Positions 54,042-62,501 of a DNA stretch of 64,000 nt are shown one piece after another; position 1 is the first letter of the stretch, and each line of letters opens with the position of its first letter. The stretch is from NCBI RefSeq assembly GCF_001435845.1, contig NZ_CM003596.1, positions 372,001 to 436,000 of the forward strand, in the 5' to 3' direction. Both the position numbers and the translations under genes were made by a program. The notes beneath the pieces are model-generated. The model made no database searches. It was not told the origin of the DNA and saw only the letters and a list, made by a program, of their open reading frames with translations. This stretch comes from Psychrobacter sp. P11G3 (GTDB lineage: Bacteria > Pseudomonadota > Gammaproteobacteria > Pseudomonadales > Moraxellaceae).

Positions 54042-55301
54042 ATGTCATATGATAAGGTTATCGTGCCAAGAGACGGTGAAAAAGTGACTGTAAACGCAGA
54101 TTTAACATTAAATGTTTCCAATCATCCGATTATTCCGTTTGTGGAAAGTGATGGAATCGGTGTAGATATCACGCCTGTCATGATAAAAGTAGTCAATGCT
54201 GCGGTTGATAAAGCGTATCACGGCAAGAAGTCTATCATTTGGATGGAGACGTATCTTGGTGAAAAAGCAGCGAAAGTATATGACGGCGACTATTTGCCAA
54301 GCGAGACGCTAGAGATTCTAAAAGACTATGTCATTAGTATCAAGGGTCCATTGACTACGCCAGTGGGTGGTGGCTTTAGCTCATTAAACGTCGCAGTGCG
54401 CCAAAACCTCGACCTGTATGTCTGTCAACGCCCCGTGCGCTGGTTTGAGGGCGTGCCAAGTCCAGTGCAGCATCCAGAGCTAACGAATATGGTTATCTTC
54501 CGTGAAAACACAGAAGATATCTACACGGGTATCGAGTGGAAAGCGGGCAGCGACGATGCCAAAAAAGTTATCAATTTCTTAAGAGATGAGATGGGGGTAA
54601 CTAGTATTCGCTTCCCTGAAGACTGCGGCATCGGTATCAAGCCTGTCTCAAAAGAAGGTTCACAGCGACTCGTACGTAAAGCGATTCAGCATGCCATTGA
54701 TAATGATTTGCCAAATGTGACTCTAGTGCATAAAGGCAATATCATGAAGTTCACTGAAGGCGCATTTAAGGATTGGGGTTATGAGCTAGCGGCAGAGCGT
54801 TTTGGTGCAGAGTTATTAGATGGCGGTCCATGGATGACCATGAAAAATCCGAAAACGGGTAACGATATTATTATTAAAGACGTCATCGCTGATGCGTTTT
54901 TGCAGCAGATTTTGATGCGTCCTGCAGATTATTCTGTAGTAGCAACGCTTAATCTGAACGGTGACTATATCTCTGATGCATTGGCCGCTGAAGTAGGCGG
55001 TATTGGTATCGCGCCTGGTGCAAACAAAGGCGGCGCGATCGCTGTTTATGAAGCGACGCACGGTACTGCGCCCAAGTACGCTGGTCAGAATAAAGTAAAT
55101 CCAGGCTCACTGATATTGTCTGCTGAGATGATGCTTCGTGATATGGGCTGGACGGAAGCAGCTGATCTTGTCATTAGCGGTATCCAAGGGGCGATTGCCA
55201 ATAAAACAGTCACCTATGATTTTGAGCGCCTGATGCCAGATGCTACCTTACTGAGTACTTCTGAGTTTGGTAAGGCGATTATTAAGCATATGGAAGCCTA
55301 A
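54042..55301 (+). CDS. icd: NADP-dependent isocitrate dehydrogenase, dimeric type
   Basis: The enzyme oxidises isocitrate to 2-oxoglutarate in the TCA cycle. The 419 residues are of the homodimeric E. coli type. The phosphorylation-loop segment is [17 protein letters not shown], where the first Ser of SSLN corresponds to the Ser regulated by AceK. Other markers are [76 protein letters not shown]. The start is the Met at 54042, with AAGGAG eight bases upstream; an in-frame extension to 54006 lacks support. It is convergent with a second, unrelated isocitrate dehydrogenase (idh), with two terminators between. Confidence 0.97.
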   Translation: MSYDKVIVPRDGEKVTVNADLTLNVSNHPIIPFVESDGIGVDITPVMIKVVNAAVDKAYHGKKSIIWMETYLGEKAAKVYDGDYLPSETLEILKDYVISIKGPLTTPVGGGFSSLNVAVRQNLDLYVCQRPVRWFEGVPSPVQHPELTNMVIFRENTEDIYTGIEWKAGSDDAKKVINFLRDEMGVTSIRFPEDCGIGIKPVSKEGSQRLVRKAIQHAIDNDLPNVTLVHKGNIMKFTEGAFKDWGYELAAERFGAELLDGGPWMTMKNPKTGNDIIIKDVIADAFLQQILMRPADYSVVATLNLNGDYISDALAAEVGGIGIAPGANKGGAIAVYEATHGTAPKYAGQNKVNPGSLILSAEMMLRDMGWTEAADLVISGIQGAIANKTVTYDFERLMPDATLLSTSEFGKAIIKHMEA

Positions 55302-55341
55302 GACCACTTAAGCTCTCAGCATTCTATTTTATTGTTATGTA

Positions 55342-55377
55342 CAAAAAGCCGCCTGATTATACAGGTGGCTTTTTTTA
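55342..55377 (+). terminator. Terminator of icd
   Basis: AAAAAGCCGCCTG pairs with CAGGTGGCTTTTT (one G-U) around a short loop, followed by more Ts. Confidence 0.9.
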
Positions 55378-55408
55378 TTTCACTCTTTATAAAGATTTTA
55401 TAAAACAC

Positions 55409-55450
55409 AAAAAAACACCCCAACGTTCGAAGACGGTTGAGGTGTTTTTT
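55409..55450 (-). terminator. Terminator of idh (usable in both directions)
   Basis: AAAAACACCCCAAC pairs with GTTGAGGTGTTTTT (one mismatch) around a 13-base loop. It lies 85 bases after the idh stop on the minus strand. Confidence 0.85.
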
Positions 55451-55534
55451 ACTAAGACTTAAACTCGCTTAATCACTTCTGAGTATAAAACCCAAAGGCA
55501 ATTAGGCTTAATGTCTAAGAGCAATCGCTTAAAA

Positions 55535-57754
55535 TTATAGCGATGCTAATGTCTCGTTAAACAAAGCGCTTGGACGCATTGCTTTCTTAGCCAATTCTTC
55601 ATCAGCATAGTAGTAGCCTTTGATATCTACTGGCTTGCCTTGAGCTTGGTTAAGCTCTTTAACGATGGCTGCTTCGTTCTCTTTTAGCTTTTGCGCGAAT
55701 GGTGTAAATTGCGCTTTTAGCTCGCTATCTTTATCTTGCGCTGCAAGCTCTTCAGCCCAGTACATTGCTAGATAGAAATGGCTGCCACGGTTGTCGAGCT
55801 CGCCAGTTTTACGTGATGGCGACTTATCGTTTAGTAGCAGTTTTTCTGTTGCTGTATCTAGCGTGTCTGCCAAGATTTGAGCCTTAGCATTGTTGTCGTT
55901 GTTTGCAAGATGCTCCAACGATACCGTCAATGCCAAGAACTCACCAAGTGAATCCCAACGTAGATGGTTTTCTTCTGTCAGCTGCTCAACGTGCTTCGGT
56001 GCAGAACCACCAGCACCAGTTTCAAACAAACCGCCGCCTTTCATTAGTGGTACAACTGATAGCATTTTGGCACTAGTACCTAGCTCTAGGATAGGGAACA
56101 AGTCAGTTAGGTAATCGCGTAGGATGTTACCAGTCGCAGAGATAGTATCTAGACCACGAGCAACGCGCTCTAGGGTATAACGCATCGCACGAACCTGAGA
56201 CATAATCTCGATATGCAAGCCAGTAGTATCATGATCTTTTAGATACGTTCTGACTTTTTTGATTAGCTCGTTTTCATGTGGGCGGTATGGGTCTAACCAG
56301 AAGATAACAGGCGTATTTGATTCACGAGCACGGCGTACAGCAAGTTTTACCCAGTCTTGGATAGGATCATCTTTAGTCTGACACATGCGCCAGATATCAC
56401 CTTTCTCAACGCGTTTTTCGAGTAGTACTTCATCAGTATCAATATCGACGATACGTGCAATACCAGCATCGCTAGACTCAAAAGTCTTGTCATGCGAGCC
56501 ATATTCTTCAGCTTTTTGAGCCATTAGGCCAACGTTAGGAACGGTACCCATGGTTTTTGGATCAAAGTTACCATGCCATTTGCAGAAGTTGATCATTTCT
56601 TGGTAAATACGCGCAAAGGTAGACTCTGGCATGACGGCTTTACAGTCATACATTTTGCCATCAGCACCCCACATTTTACCGCCTGAACGAATCATTGCTG
56701 GCATAGAAGCATCAACGATGACATCACTTGGTGAATGGAAGTTGGTGATACCTTTTGAAGAGTCAACCATGGCCAGACGTGGGCGATGCTCTTGACACGC
56801 ATGTAGATCGCGCTCAATCTCTTCACGCTTTGAAGCTGGTAGCGTTGAGATCTTGTCGTATAAATCTGCCATACCGTTGTTGACGTTGATACCTAGCTCA
56901 TCAAAGAAAGCGCCATGTTTCTCGAAAGCCTCTTTGTAGTAGATTCTAACCGCATGACCAAAGACGATAGGATGCGAGACTTTCATCATGGTTGCTTTTA
57001 CGTGCAATGAGAACAAGATACCAGCTTCGCGGCAATCTTCCATTTCACGCTCATAAAACTCTAATAGTGCTTTTTTGCTCATGACCATCAGATCGATGAC
57101 TTCTTTATCAAGCAAAGCAAGTTTAGGCTTTAATACTTTTTGAGTACCGTCATCAAGTAACAACTCCATACGTACCGTACGAGCTTTATCTAATGTCATA
57201 GATTGCTCGCCATCGTAGAAGTCGCCGCCATGCATGTGTGATACGTGCGTGCTTGACCATTGCTTCCATTCACCCATAGAGTGTGGGTGCTTGCGTGCAT
57301 AGTTTTTAACTGCTTTAGGAGCACGGCGATCTGAGTTACCTTCACGGAGTACTGGGTTCACTGAACTGCCTAAGCTTTTGCCATAGCGCTTGCGTAGCTC
57401 TTTTTCTTCGTCAGTTTGTGGATCTTCTGGGAAGTTAGGGATAGCATAGCCTTTGCTCTGTAGCTCTTTGATAGCGGCTTTTAACTGCTGTACAGAAGCA
57501 CTGATGTTTGGCAGTTTGATGATATTGGTGTTTGGATCTTGAGTCAGACGACCTAGCTCAGCTAAGTTGTCAGGAACACGTTGCTCTTCGGTCAAGTATT
57601 CAGGGAATTCAGCCAATATACGCGCTGCAACAGAGATGTCGCTGGTTTCAACTTCAACGCCTGCTGTTTTAGTGAATGCTTCGACAATCGGTAAGAACGA
57701 CAGAGTCGCCAGCGCTGGGGCTTCGTCAGTTTTTGTATAAATAATTTTTGACAT
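55535..57754 (-). CDS. idh: NADP-dependent isocitrate dehydrogenase, monomeric type
   Basis: This is the large, monomeric isocitrate dehydrogenase (IDH-II), sequence-unrelated to Icd at the level of overall alignment but catalysing the same step. The 739 residues are the usual length. Recognisable stretches are [28 protein letters not shown]-type [105 protein letters not shown], and [27 protein letters not shown]. Met 57754 is chosen with GGAAGA upstream; the in-frame extension to 57835 has no support. In cold-adapted bacteria the monomeric form is often thermolabile and induced in the cold. It is convergent with icd. Confidence 0.97.
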   Translation of the reverse strand: MSKIIYTKTDEAPALATLSFLPIVEAFTKTAGVEVETSDISVAARILAEFPEYLTEEQRVPDNLAELGRLTQDPNTNIIKLPNISASVQQLKAAIKELQSKGYAIPNFPEDPQTDEEKELRKRYGKSLGSSVNPVLREGNSDRRAPKAVKNYARKHPHSMGEWKQWSSTHVSHMHGGDFYDGEQSMTLDKARTVRMELLLDDGTQKVLKPKLALLDKEVIDLMVMSKKALLEFYEREMEDCREAGILFSLHVKATMMKVSHPIVFGHAVRIYYKEAFEKHGAFFDELGINVNNGMADLYDKISTLPASKREEIERDLHACQEHRPRLAMVDSSKGITNFHSPSDVIVDASMPAMIRSGGKMWGADGKMYDCKAVMPESTFARIYQEMINFCKWHGNFDPKTMGTVPNVGLMAQKAEEYGSHDKTFESSDAGIARIVDIDTDEVLLEKRVEKGDIWRMCQTKDDPIQDWVKLAVRRARESNTPVIFWLDPYRPHENELIKKVRTYLKDHDTTGLHIEIMSQVRAMRYTLERVARGLDTISATGNILRDYLTDLFPILELGTSAKMLSVVPLMKGGGLFETGAGGSAPKHVEQLTEENHLRWDSLGEFLALTVSLEHLANNDNNAKAQILADTLDTATEKLLLNDKSPSRKTGELDNRGSHFYLAMYWAEELAAQDKDSELKAQFTPFAQKLKENEAAIVKELNQAQGKPVDIKGYYYADEELAKKAMRPSALFNETLASL

Positions 57755-58000
57755 TTTAGTTAGATCTTCCTTTAGGCTGTAGTTAATAATAAAGCTCAAA
57801 TATAGTGTTGAATATGCGTCAATGATACTATGCAATAATCCATGATATGGTTAGAACAAGTACTTCATATGTAGCTTCTTAGAAATTTTTAAGACAGGTC
57901 AGACATTTTCTTTTAATAATATTCATGAAAAAAGCATTTAAAGGCAACACGTTAACGGTCGGTGCAAAATCGCCTAAAAGTGAATCACTGACGCTACATT

Positions 58001-58020
58001 ATAATCAATCCACTATAAAT
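58001..58020. repeat. Solo end of the 109 bp inverted-repeat family
   Basis: ATAATCAATCCACTATAAAT matches the right-end repeat of the 27438-27546 element (reverse complement ATAGTCAATCCACTATAAAA) at 18 of 20 bases by hand. I see no partner end nearby. Confidence 0.5.
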
Positions 58021-58023
58021 CCG

Positions 58024-58079
58024 ATAGGATGTCAATCGTATACCATGAACTAAGTATACTGTTTTAGCTCGTATCCTAT
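58024..58079. other. Nested inverted repeats, possible structured RNA
   Basis: ATAGGAT (58024-58030) pairs with ATCCTAT (58073-58079), and inside it GTATAC (58038-58043) pairs with GTATAC (58054-58059). A terminator-like hairpin follows 130 bases on. No promoter is recognised, so this is only a candidate. Confidence 0.3.
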
Positions 58080-58210
58080 GGTTTCGAATTATACTAAGCT
58101 AATAACAACCTTATTCTACCAGTCATCGGCTTCGATATCATCTTTTCCATACAACTACTGTTTTTTCATGACGTTTTATATTGATCTCACCGCCCATGAG
58201 CGCAGTCGTA

Positions 58211-58243
58211 CAAACCACCCGCGTTATCGTTGGTGGTTTTTTA
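58211..58243 (+). terminator. Terminator-like hairpin upstream of DUF482 gene
   Basis: AAACCACC pairs with GGTGGTTT around a 12-base loop, then a T run. No annotated + gene precedes it (idh is on the other strand), so the transcript it ends is unknown. Confidence 0.7.
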
Positions 58244-58291
58244 TTGGGTACGGATAAGTTTTTGCAAATTGTGACAGCAATGACGTAAAAA

Positions 58292-58302
58292 TTTGCTAGT
58301 CT
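58292..58302 (+). promoter_or_regulatory. Putative extended -10 promoter of the DUF482 gene
   Basis: TTTGCTAGTCT lies 60 bases ahead of the start and is almost identical to the element at 2758-2768 (TTTGCTAGACT). The -35 is unclear. Confidence 0.35.
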
Positions 58303-58361
58303 AGGTCATCAATAGATTGGTTATCGATAAATATATCGCGATTATAATAGTGACGGTGAAT

Positions 58362-59696
58362 ATGAGTTTAGAGTATGCGCTGATTAATGATACCAGCTGG
58401 CAGAGCCAAACAGAGTGGCAGACGTCAGATACCCCTTTTATGTCATTTGCTTTTTGGCAAGCGCTGACTGACACTGGAGCAATTGGTGAGCAGGCAGGGT
58501 GGCTACCAATATTTATTTTGGTACATCGTGTCGACGATGAGGCTGAGGATGCCGCACTGCAACCAGTCGCGGTGATGCCAGTATTTATAAAAGGTCATCA
58601 TCGCGGTGAGTTTGTATTTGATCATGCATGGGCTGAAGCTTATGCGCGCTATGGCGTTGACTATTATCCGCGACTGGTCACTAGCGCACCATATACACCG
58701 ATTACTGGTCAAAGGGTTTGGTTGGCAAAAGGTGAAACCTTAAATGAAGATATCCTCAGAACGGCCATCGCAGGTATCGATGATATTGCTCAACAAGTGG
58801 GCGCCTCAAGCTGGCATGGACTGTTTGTGACACCTGAGCTGGCCTCTAATGCCACTACATCTATGCCAACTGAAATTGATGTAGAGCTTGCCATAGCGGC
58901 TCAAGAAAGTGGCGTAGAGTCAGCTGTTATTGAGCTACCGATATTTGAGCGTCAAGGTTGCCAGTTCTTATGGCAAAACAAAGACTTGCTTAATGACAGT
59001 AAGCCATTTGCAGATTTCGATGCTTTTTTGATGACTTTAAAAGCTAAAAAGCGTAAAACCATTCGGGCTGAGCGCCGTAAAGTTGCCGAGCAAGGCATTA
59101 GCTGCCAGCGAAAGTGCGGTGATGCTATTAGCGACGCTGATTGGAAGGCTTTTTATCACTGTTATGCGATGACCTATGCAGTACGCGGACAGCAGCCTTA
59201 TTTGACGATAGACTTTTTTATGGCATTGGCAGCGAGCATGCCTGAGCATATAATGCTTGCACAAGCACTCGACGCCAGTGGTGAGATTATCGCGAGTAGT
59301 TTGTTCTTATATGACAGACCTGATAGCGACAATGTTGATGGTGACAAGGCTGATGTCGATAATAATGCTACCTTATATGGTCGTTATTGGGGTGCGCTAG
59401 GTGAATATGACAGCTTGCATTTTGAGCTGTGCTACTACCAAGGTATTGAGTTTGCTATTGAGCAAGGGTTGATGTCTTTTGACCCAGGCACGCAAGGCGA
59501 GCATAAGCTAGTACGTGGTTTTATCCCAACCACGACACATTCTATCCATCGTATCTATGATCCGCGTTTTGTACCAGCGATTGGCGATTTTTGTGCCAGA
59601 GATCGGATGCATATGGCGCAGTATCGTCAGCAGGCCTTTGAGGCCTTGCCTTTTAATGCAGACAATATGCCTGAATTTGATGGCAGTGACTCATAG
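58362..59696 (+). CDS. DUF482/COG3146 GNAT-like protein
   Basis: This encodes 444 residues of the DUF482 family, which has two GNAT-like folds related to FemAB-type transferases; the acceptor is unknown. Visible are the N-terminal segment TPFMSFAFWQALTDTGAIGEQAGWLPIFILV, then YFWHH-like HHRGEFVFDHAWAEAYARYGVDYYPRLVTSAPYTPITGQRV and, in the second half, KKRKTIRAERRKVAEQGI. The end is typical: YYQGIEFAIEQGLMSFDPGTQGEHKLVRGFIPTTTHSIHRIYDPRF. The Met at 58362 is preferred (GGTGA upstream) over an in-frame codon at 58317. ubiC follows 86 bases on and may be cotranscribed. Confidence 0.9.
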   Translation: MSLEYALINDTSWQSQTEWQTSDTPFMSFAFWQALTDTGAIGEQAGWLPIFILVHRVDDEAEDAALQPVAVMPVFIKGHHRGEFVFDHAWAEAYARYGVDYYPRLVTSAPYTPITGQRVWLAKGETLNEDILRTAIAGIDDIAQQVGASSWHGLFVTPELASNATTSMPTEIDVELAIAAQESGVESAVIELPIFERQGCQFLWQNKDLLNDSKPFADFDAFLMTLKAKKRKTIRAERRKVAEQGISCQRKCGDAISDADWKAFYHCYAMTYAVRGQQPYLTIDFFMALAASMPEHIMLAQALDASGEIIASSLFLYDRPDSDNVDGDKADVDNNATLYGRYWGALGEYDSLHFELCYYQGIEFAIEQGLMSFDPGTQGEHKLVRGFIPTTTHSIHRIYDPRFVPAIGDFCARDRMHMAQYRQQAFEALPFNADNMPEFDGSDS

Positions 59697-59782
59697 CAGT
59701 AATCAGCTTTAATTAACTCTGCTTCTATTTGCAAGCACCTTTTAACTGTTAAATACTCTCTAAAAAATACTAGCCATAAACT

Positions 59783-60283
59783 ATGACCAGCAATTCTTTT
59801 AGTTCTACCAGTGGCCTACCTCCTACTGAACTCATACCTTGGCTCAATGCTGAAGGCTCTCTCACTGCGATATTAGAAGAGAAGGCGGGGCAGCCGCTGC
59901 GCGTAAAACGCAGCTTTGAAGGCTATCGTTCGCTGTCTTTAGGTCAAAAAAAGCAGCTGGGTGTACGAGGCATGATGCTAAATCGTCCAATGCTGGCATG
60001 GATACGGGAAGTGCAGCTATATGGTAATGATGACATGCCATGGGTGCAAGCACAGAGCATCTTTCCTTTAAACAGTTTAAAAGGTCAGTCTCGTCGTCTG
60101 CAGCATTTGAAGAACACACCTATCGGTTACGTGTTATTTAAGCGTCGACGTACCTTGCCAAATGAGCGTTTTATCAGTCATACCAGTGACGGTTGGCAAC
60201 GACAAACGTGTTATGACTGGTATGGTCGCACGCTTATGATTAGTGAAACGTTCTTACCTGCGTTTTTAACTAGCGACCTATAA
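59783..60283 (+). CDS. ubiC: Chorismate--pyruvate lyase UbiC
   Basis: UbiC cleaves chorismate to 4-hydroxybenzoate and pyruvate, the first committed step of ubiquinone synthesis. The 166 residues show the family pattern: WLNAEGSLTAILEEKAGQPLRV, RPMLAWIREVQLYGNDDMPWVQAQSIFPLNSLKG, RLQHLKNTPIGYVLFKRRRT, then WQRQTCYDWYGRTLMISETFLPAFL. The Arg in LAWIREV and the Glu in ISETFLP match the substrate-binding residues of E. coli UbiC. ubiA, the common partner, is not next to it. Its last codons run into a copy of the 109 bp repeat (60277-60371). Confidence 0.9.
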   Translation: MTSNSFSSTSGLPPTELIPWLNAEGSLTAILEEKAGQPLRVKRSFEGYRSLSLGQKKQLGVRGMMLNRPMLAWIREVQLYGNDDMPWVQAQSIFPLNSLKGQSRRLQHLKNTPIGYVLFKRRRTLPNERFISHTSDGWQRQTCYDWYGRTLMISETFLPAFLTSDL

Positions 60284-60371
60284 AAATATTACTAGGTTAA
60301 CCTTGCTTGAGGTATTTAATATACATCTACACTCGGCTGCCTTGTACTACTTTTAAAGTGAATCGACTATA
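60277..60371. repeat. ~109 bp dispersed element, copy 2 (opposite sense, one end decayed)
   Basis: The right part aligns base for base with the reverse complement of 27438-27546 (about 63 of 76 identical over 60296-60371, by hand). Blocks such as ATATACATCT and TGCCTTGTAC are identical. The outermost end on the ubiC side is lost. It starts within the last ubiC codons, so the repeat may have contributed the ubiC stop and 3' end. Confidence 0.7.
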
Positions 60372-60834
60372 TCTAGCGACGCTTAAAAATATTTTATGCC
60401 TAAAACAGCATAAAAGTGCAGGCAAGAGAAAAAATTCAGCGGGTAAATCCTTTATTTTATTGGCTATTTATCTGTGTTATATAGTCATTTAATTCGCTCA
60501 TCTTAAGGTGAGGTTTTTTTGCGCTCACAGCACAAATTTTCATGTTACACTTAATGTTTCGCGATGATATTGATGCAAATGTACATCGATTTTATTGACG
60601 AATCAGTCAAGTTAATAACAGGTGAGTCGCCTGTATTTATTCTTATTTCAATCTTTGCTAATAGACTCCATTCACAATAATGGTCATACCATAAAACAGA
60701 CTGCAGAAAAACAGCGTGTAAGGGTATTAATCGTACTTCAGCGACGTTGACGCAGTAGTTGTTTTATTGTGGGCAGGCTATAAGCTTCTTTTCAATGACG
60801 TTTTTTAATGACAGTCACTACTTAGGACATCACT
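60284..60834. other. 551-base intergenic region ubiC / glyA
   Basis: The region has repeat copy 2 (to 60371), a small stem TTTTATGC / GCATAAAA (60392-60415), a terminator (60495-60519) and then about 310 bases that should hold the glyA promoter and leader. No riboswitch that I know was recognised. Confidence 0.5.
60495..60519 (+). terminator. Terminator between ubiC and glyA
   Basis: CTCATCTTAAGGTGAG forms a near-perfect hairpin (CTCA / TGAG with inner CTTAAG) followed by GTTTTTTTG. Confidence 0.6.
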
Positions 60835-62091
60835 ATGTTTAAAGATATTTCTATCAAAGATTTTGATCCAGTACTTGCTGAAGCGATGGCCGCAGAAAGC
60901 GTTCGTCAAGAAAACCACATCGAGCTTATCGCCTCTGAAAATTACTGCTCACAAGCAGTGATGGAAGCACAAGGTACTGACCTTACCAACAAATACGCAG
61001 AAGGCTATCCTGGCAAGCGTTACTATGGTGGTTGTGAGCATGTGGACGTAGTTGAGCAACTAGCTATTGACCGTGCTAAAGAGTTGTTCGGTGCAGAGTA
61101 TGTGAACGTTCAGCCGCATTCTGGTAGCCAAGCAAACTCAGCCGTATTTTTAGCATTGCTAGAAGCAAATGACACTGTACTAGGCATGAGCTTAGACGCT
61201 GGTGGTCACTTGACGCATGGCGCACACATCAACTTCTCAGGTTTGAACTACAATGCCGTACAATACGGATTGGTAGATGGCACTGGCCTTATTGATTATG
61301 ACCAAGTAGAGAGCTTGGCGCGTGAGCATAAGCCAAAAATGATCATCGCGGGTTTCTCAGCATATTCACAAGTAGTTGATTGGCAGCGTTTCCGTGACAT
61401 CGCGGATGAAGTAGGCGCGTATCTATTGGTCGATATGGCTCACGTTGCAGGCTTAGTTGCTGGCGGTGTTTATCCAAACCCAGTACCTTTCGCTGATGTA
61501 GTTACAACGACTACGCACAAAACCCTACGTGGCCCACGCTCAGGTATGATTTTGGCACGTGATGAAGTACTGGCTAAAAAGCTAAACTCAGCCGTATTCC
61601 CAGGCAACCAAGGTGGCCCGTTGATGCATGTTATCGCTGCAAAAGCGGTTTGCTTTAAAGAAGCGTTAGAAGATAACTTTAAAACGTATCAGCAGCAAGT
61701 AGTGAAAAATGCGCAAGCAATGGCAAAAGTGGTTCAAGAGCGCGGCTATGAAGTCATCTCTGGTGGTACTGAAAACCATCTAATGCTGATCAGCCTCGTT
61801 AAGCAAGAAATGACGGGTAAAGAAGCGGACAAATGGCTTGGTGAAGCACACATCACTGTCAACAAAAACGCTGTACCAAACGATCCAAAATCACCATTCG
61901 TGACTTCTGGTATCCGTATCGGTACGCCAGCGATTACTACTCGCGGTTTTAACGAAGCACAAGCGGGTGAATTGGCAGGTTGGATCTGTGACGTACTAGA
62001 CAGTCGCGGTGATGAAGCGGTTGCTACTGAAGTACGTGCTAAAGTAGAAGCTATCTGTGCAGAATTACCAGTCTATGCTAAAAATCAGTAA
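60835..62091 (+). CDS. glyA: Serine hydroxymethyltransferase
   Basis: GlyA interconverts serine and glycine with tetrahydrofolate, the main source of one-carbon units. It has 418 residues, the usual length. Markers: [62 protein letters not shown], the PLP-Lys in [38 protein letters not shown], and [15 protein letters not shown]. The N-terminus [21 protein letters not shown] is the usual start of gammaproteobacterial GlyA. Its terminator follows at 62107-62144. The downstream alanine/glycine symporter gene may be linked in metabolism but has its own leader. Confidence 0.98.
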   Translation: MFKDISIKDFDPVLAEAMAAESVRQENHIELIASENYCSQAVMEAQGTDLTNKYAEGYPGKRYYGGCEHVDVVEQLAIDRAKELFGAEYVNVQPHSGSQANSAVFLALLEANDTVLGMSLDAGGHLTHGAHINFSGLNYNAVQYGLVDGTGLIDYDQVESLAREHKPKMIIAGFSAYSQVVDWQRFRDIADEVGAYLLVDMAHVAGLVAGGVYPNPVPFADVVTTTTHKTLRGPRSGMILARDEVLAKKLNSAVFPGNQGGPLMHVIAAKAVCFKEALEDNFKTYQQQVVKNAQAMAKVVQERGYEVISGGTENHLMLISLVKQEMTGKEADKWLGEAHITVNKNAVPNDPKSPFVTSGIRIGTPAITTRGFNEAQAGELAGWICDVLDSRGDEAVATEVRAKVEAICAELPVYAKNQ

Positions 62092-62106
62092 ACTTTAGAA
62101 TGGTAA

Positions 62107-62144
62107 TAAAAAAAACCGCTAAGCTTTTGCTTAGCGGTTTTTTT
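62107..62144 (+). terminator. Terminator of glyA
   Basis: AAACCGCTAAGC pairs with GCTTAGCGGTTT around a 4-base loop, with a T run behind. Confidence 0.93.
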
Positions 62145-62402
62145 GTTATTGCTCTTTATAAATATTAGAGAATTTAACGCAAACATGTATTGGTAGTGCT
62201 ATTTAGCTCTTTTTAATTATATTTCAGTCTGTTGTTTAACTTGAAAATTATTACCGACATTTTTCGATAAATGCAGTGAGCTTGACTAAGTTTTCCTATT
62301 GGTTTTAAAGAGTTAAGTCGATATTTAATGAAGAAAAATGTGTAAATCCCTTTGTTTATACAAAAATATTAGTATATAGTCAGTATTGAACATTTAGTAA
62401 TA

Positions 62403-62447
62403 ATACTAATACAAATTATAATAAATAGTTACACTTTGTATTAGTAT
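62403..62447. promoter_or_regulatory. Perfect 13 bp inverted repeat upstream of the symporter gene
   Basis: ATACTAATACAAA (62403-62415) is exactly complementary to TTTGTATTAGTAT (62435-62447), separated by 19 bases, 54 bases before the start codon. It may be a pair of operator half-sites or an mRNA hairpin in the leader. Confidence 0.5.
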
Positions 62448-62501
62448 CGCTGTAATTGATTGAATAATTATATAAATATTATTTTCAATAGAGGGATTTA
62501 C

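Larger units (their letters stand above)
57755..58361. other. 607-base intergenic region idh / DUF482
   Basis: The region holds the idh promoter (left part), a solo end of the 109 bp repeat family at 58001-58020, a nested inverted-repeat structure at 58024-58079, a terminator-like hairpin (58211-58243), and an extended -10 for the DUF482 gene. No protein gene is seen. Confidence 0.5.
62092..62501. other. Intergenic region glyA / symporter
   Basis: The 410 bases are AT-rich: glyA terminator (62107-62144), then a 13 bp perfect inverted repeat (62403-62447), then the symporter ribosome site. No glycine-riboswitch sequence was recognised. Confidence 0.5.

Noticed and set aside
60307..60492. 61-codon open frame between ubiC and glyA
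   Set aside because: Begins within the repeat element copy and has a basic, low-complexity translation; no ribosome site.
62145..62501. Glycine riboswitch ahead of the alanine/glycine symporter
   Set aside because: I looked for the conserved aptamer cores and did not find them; only an inverted repeat is present.
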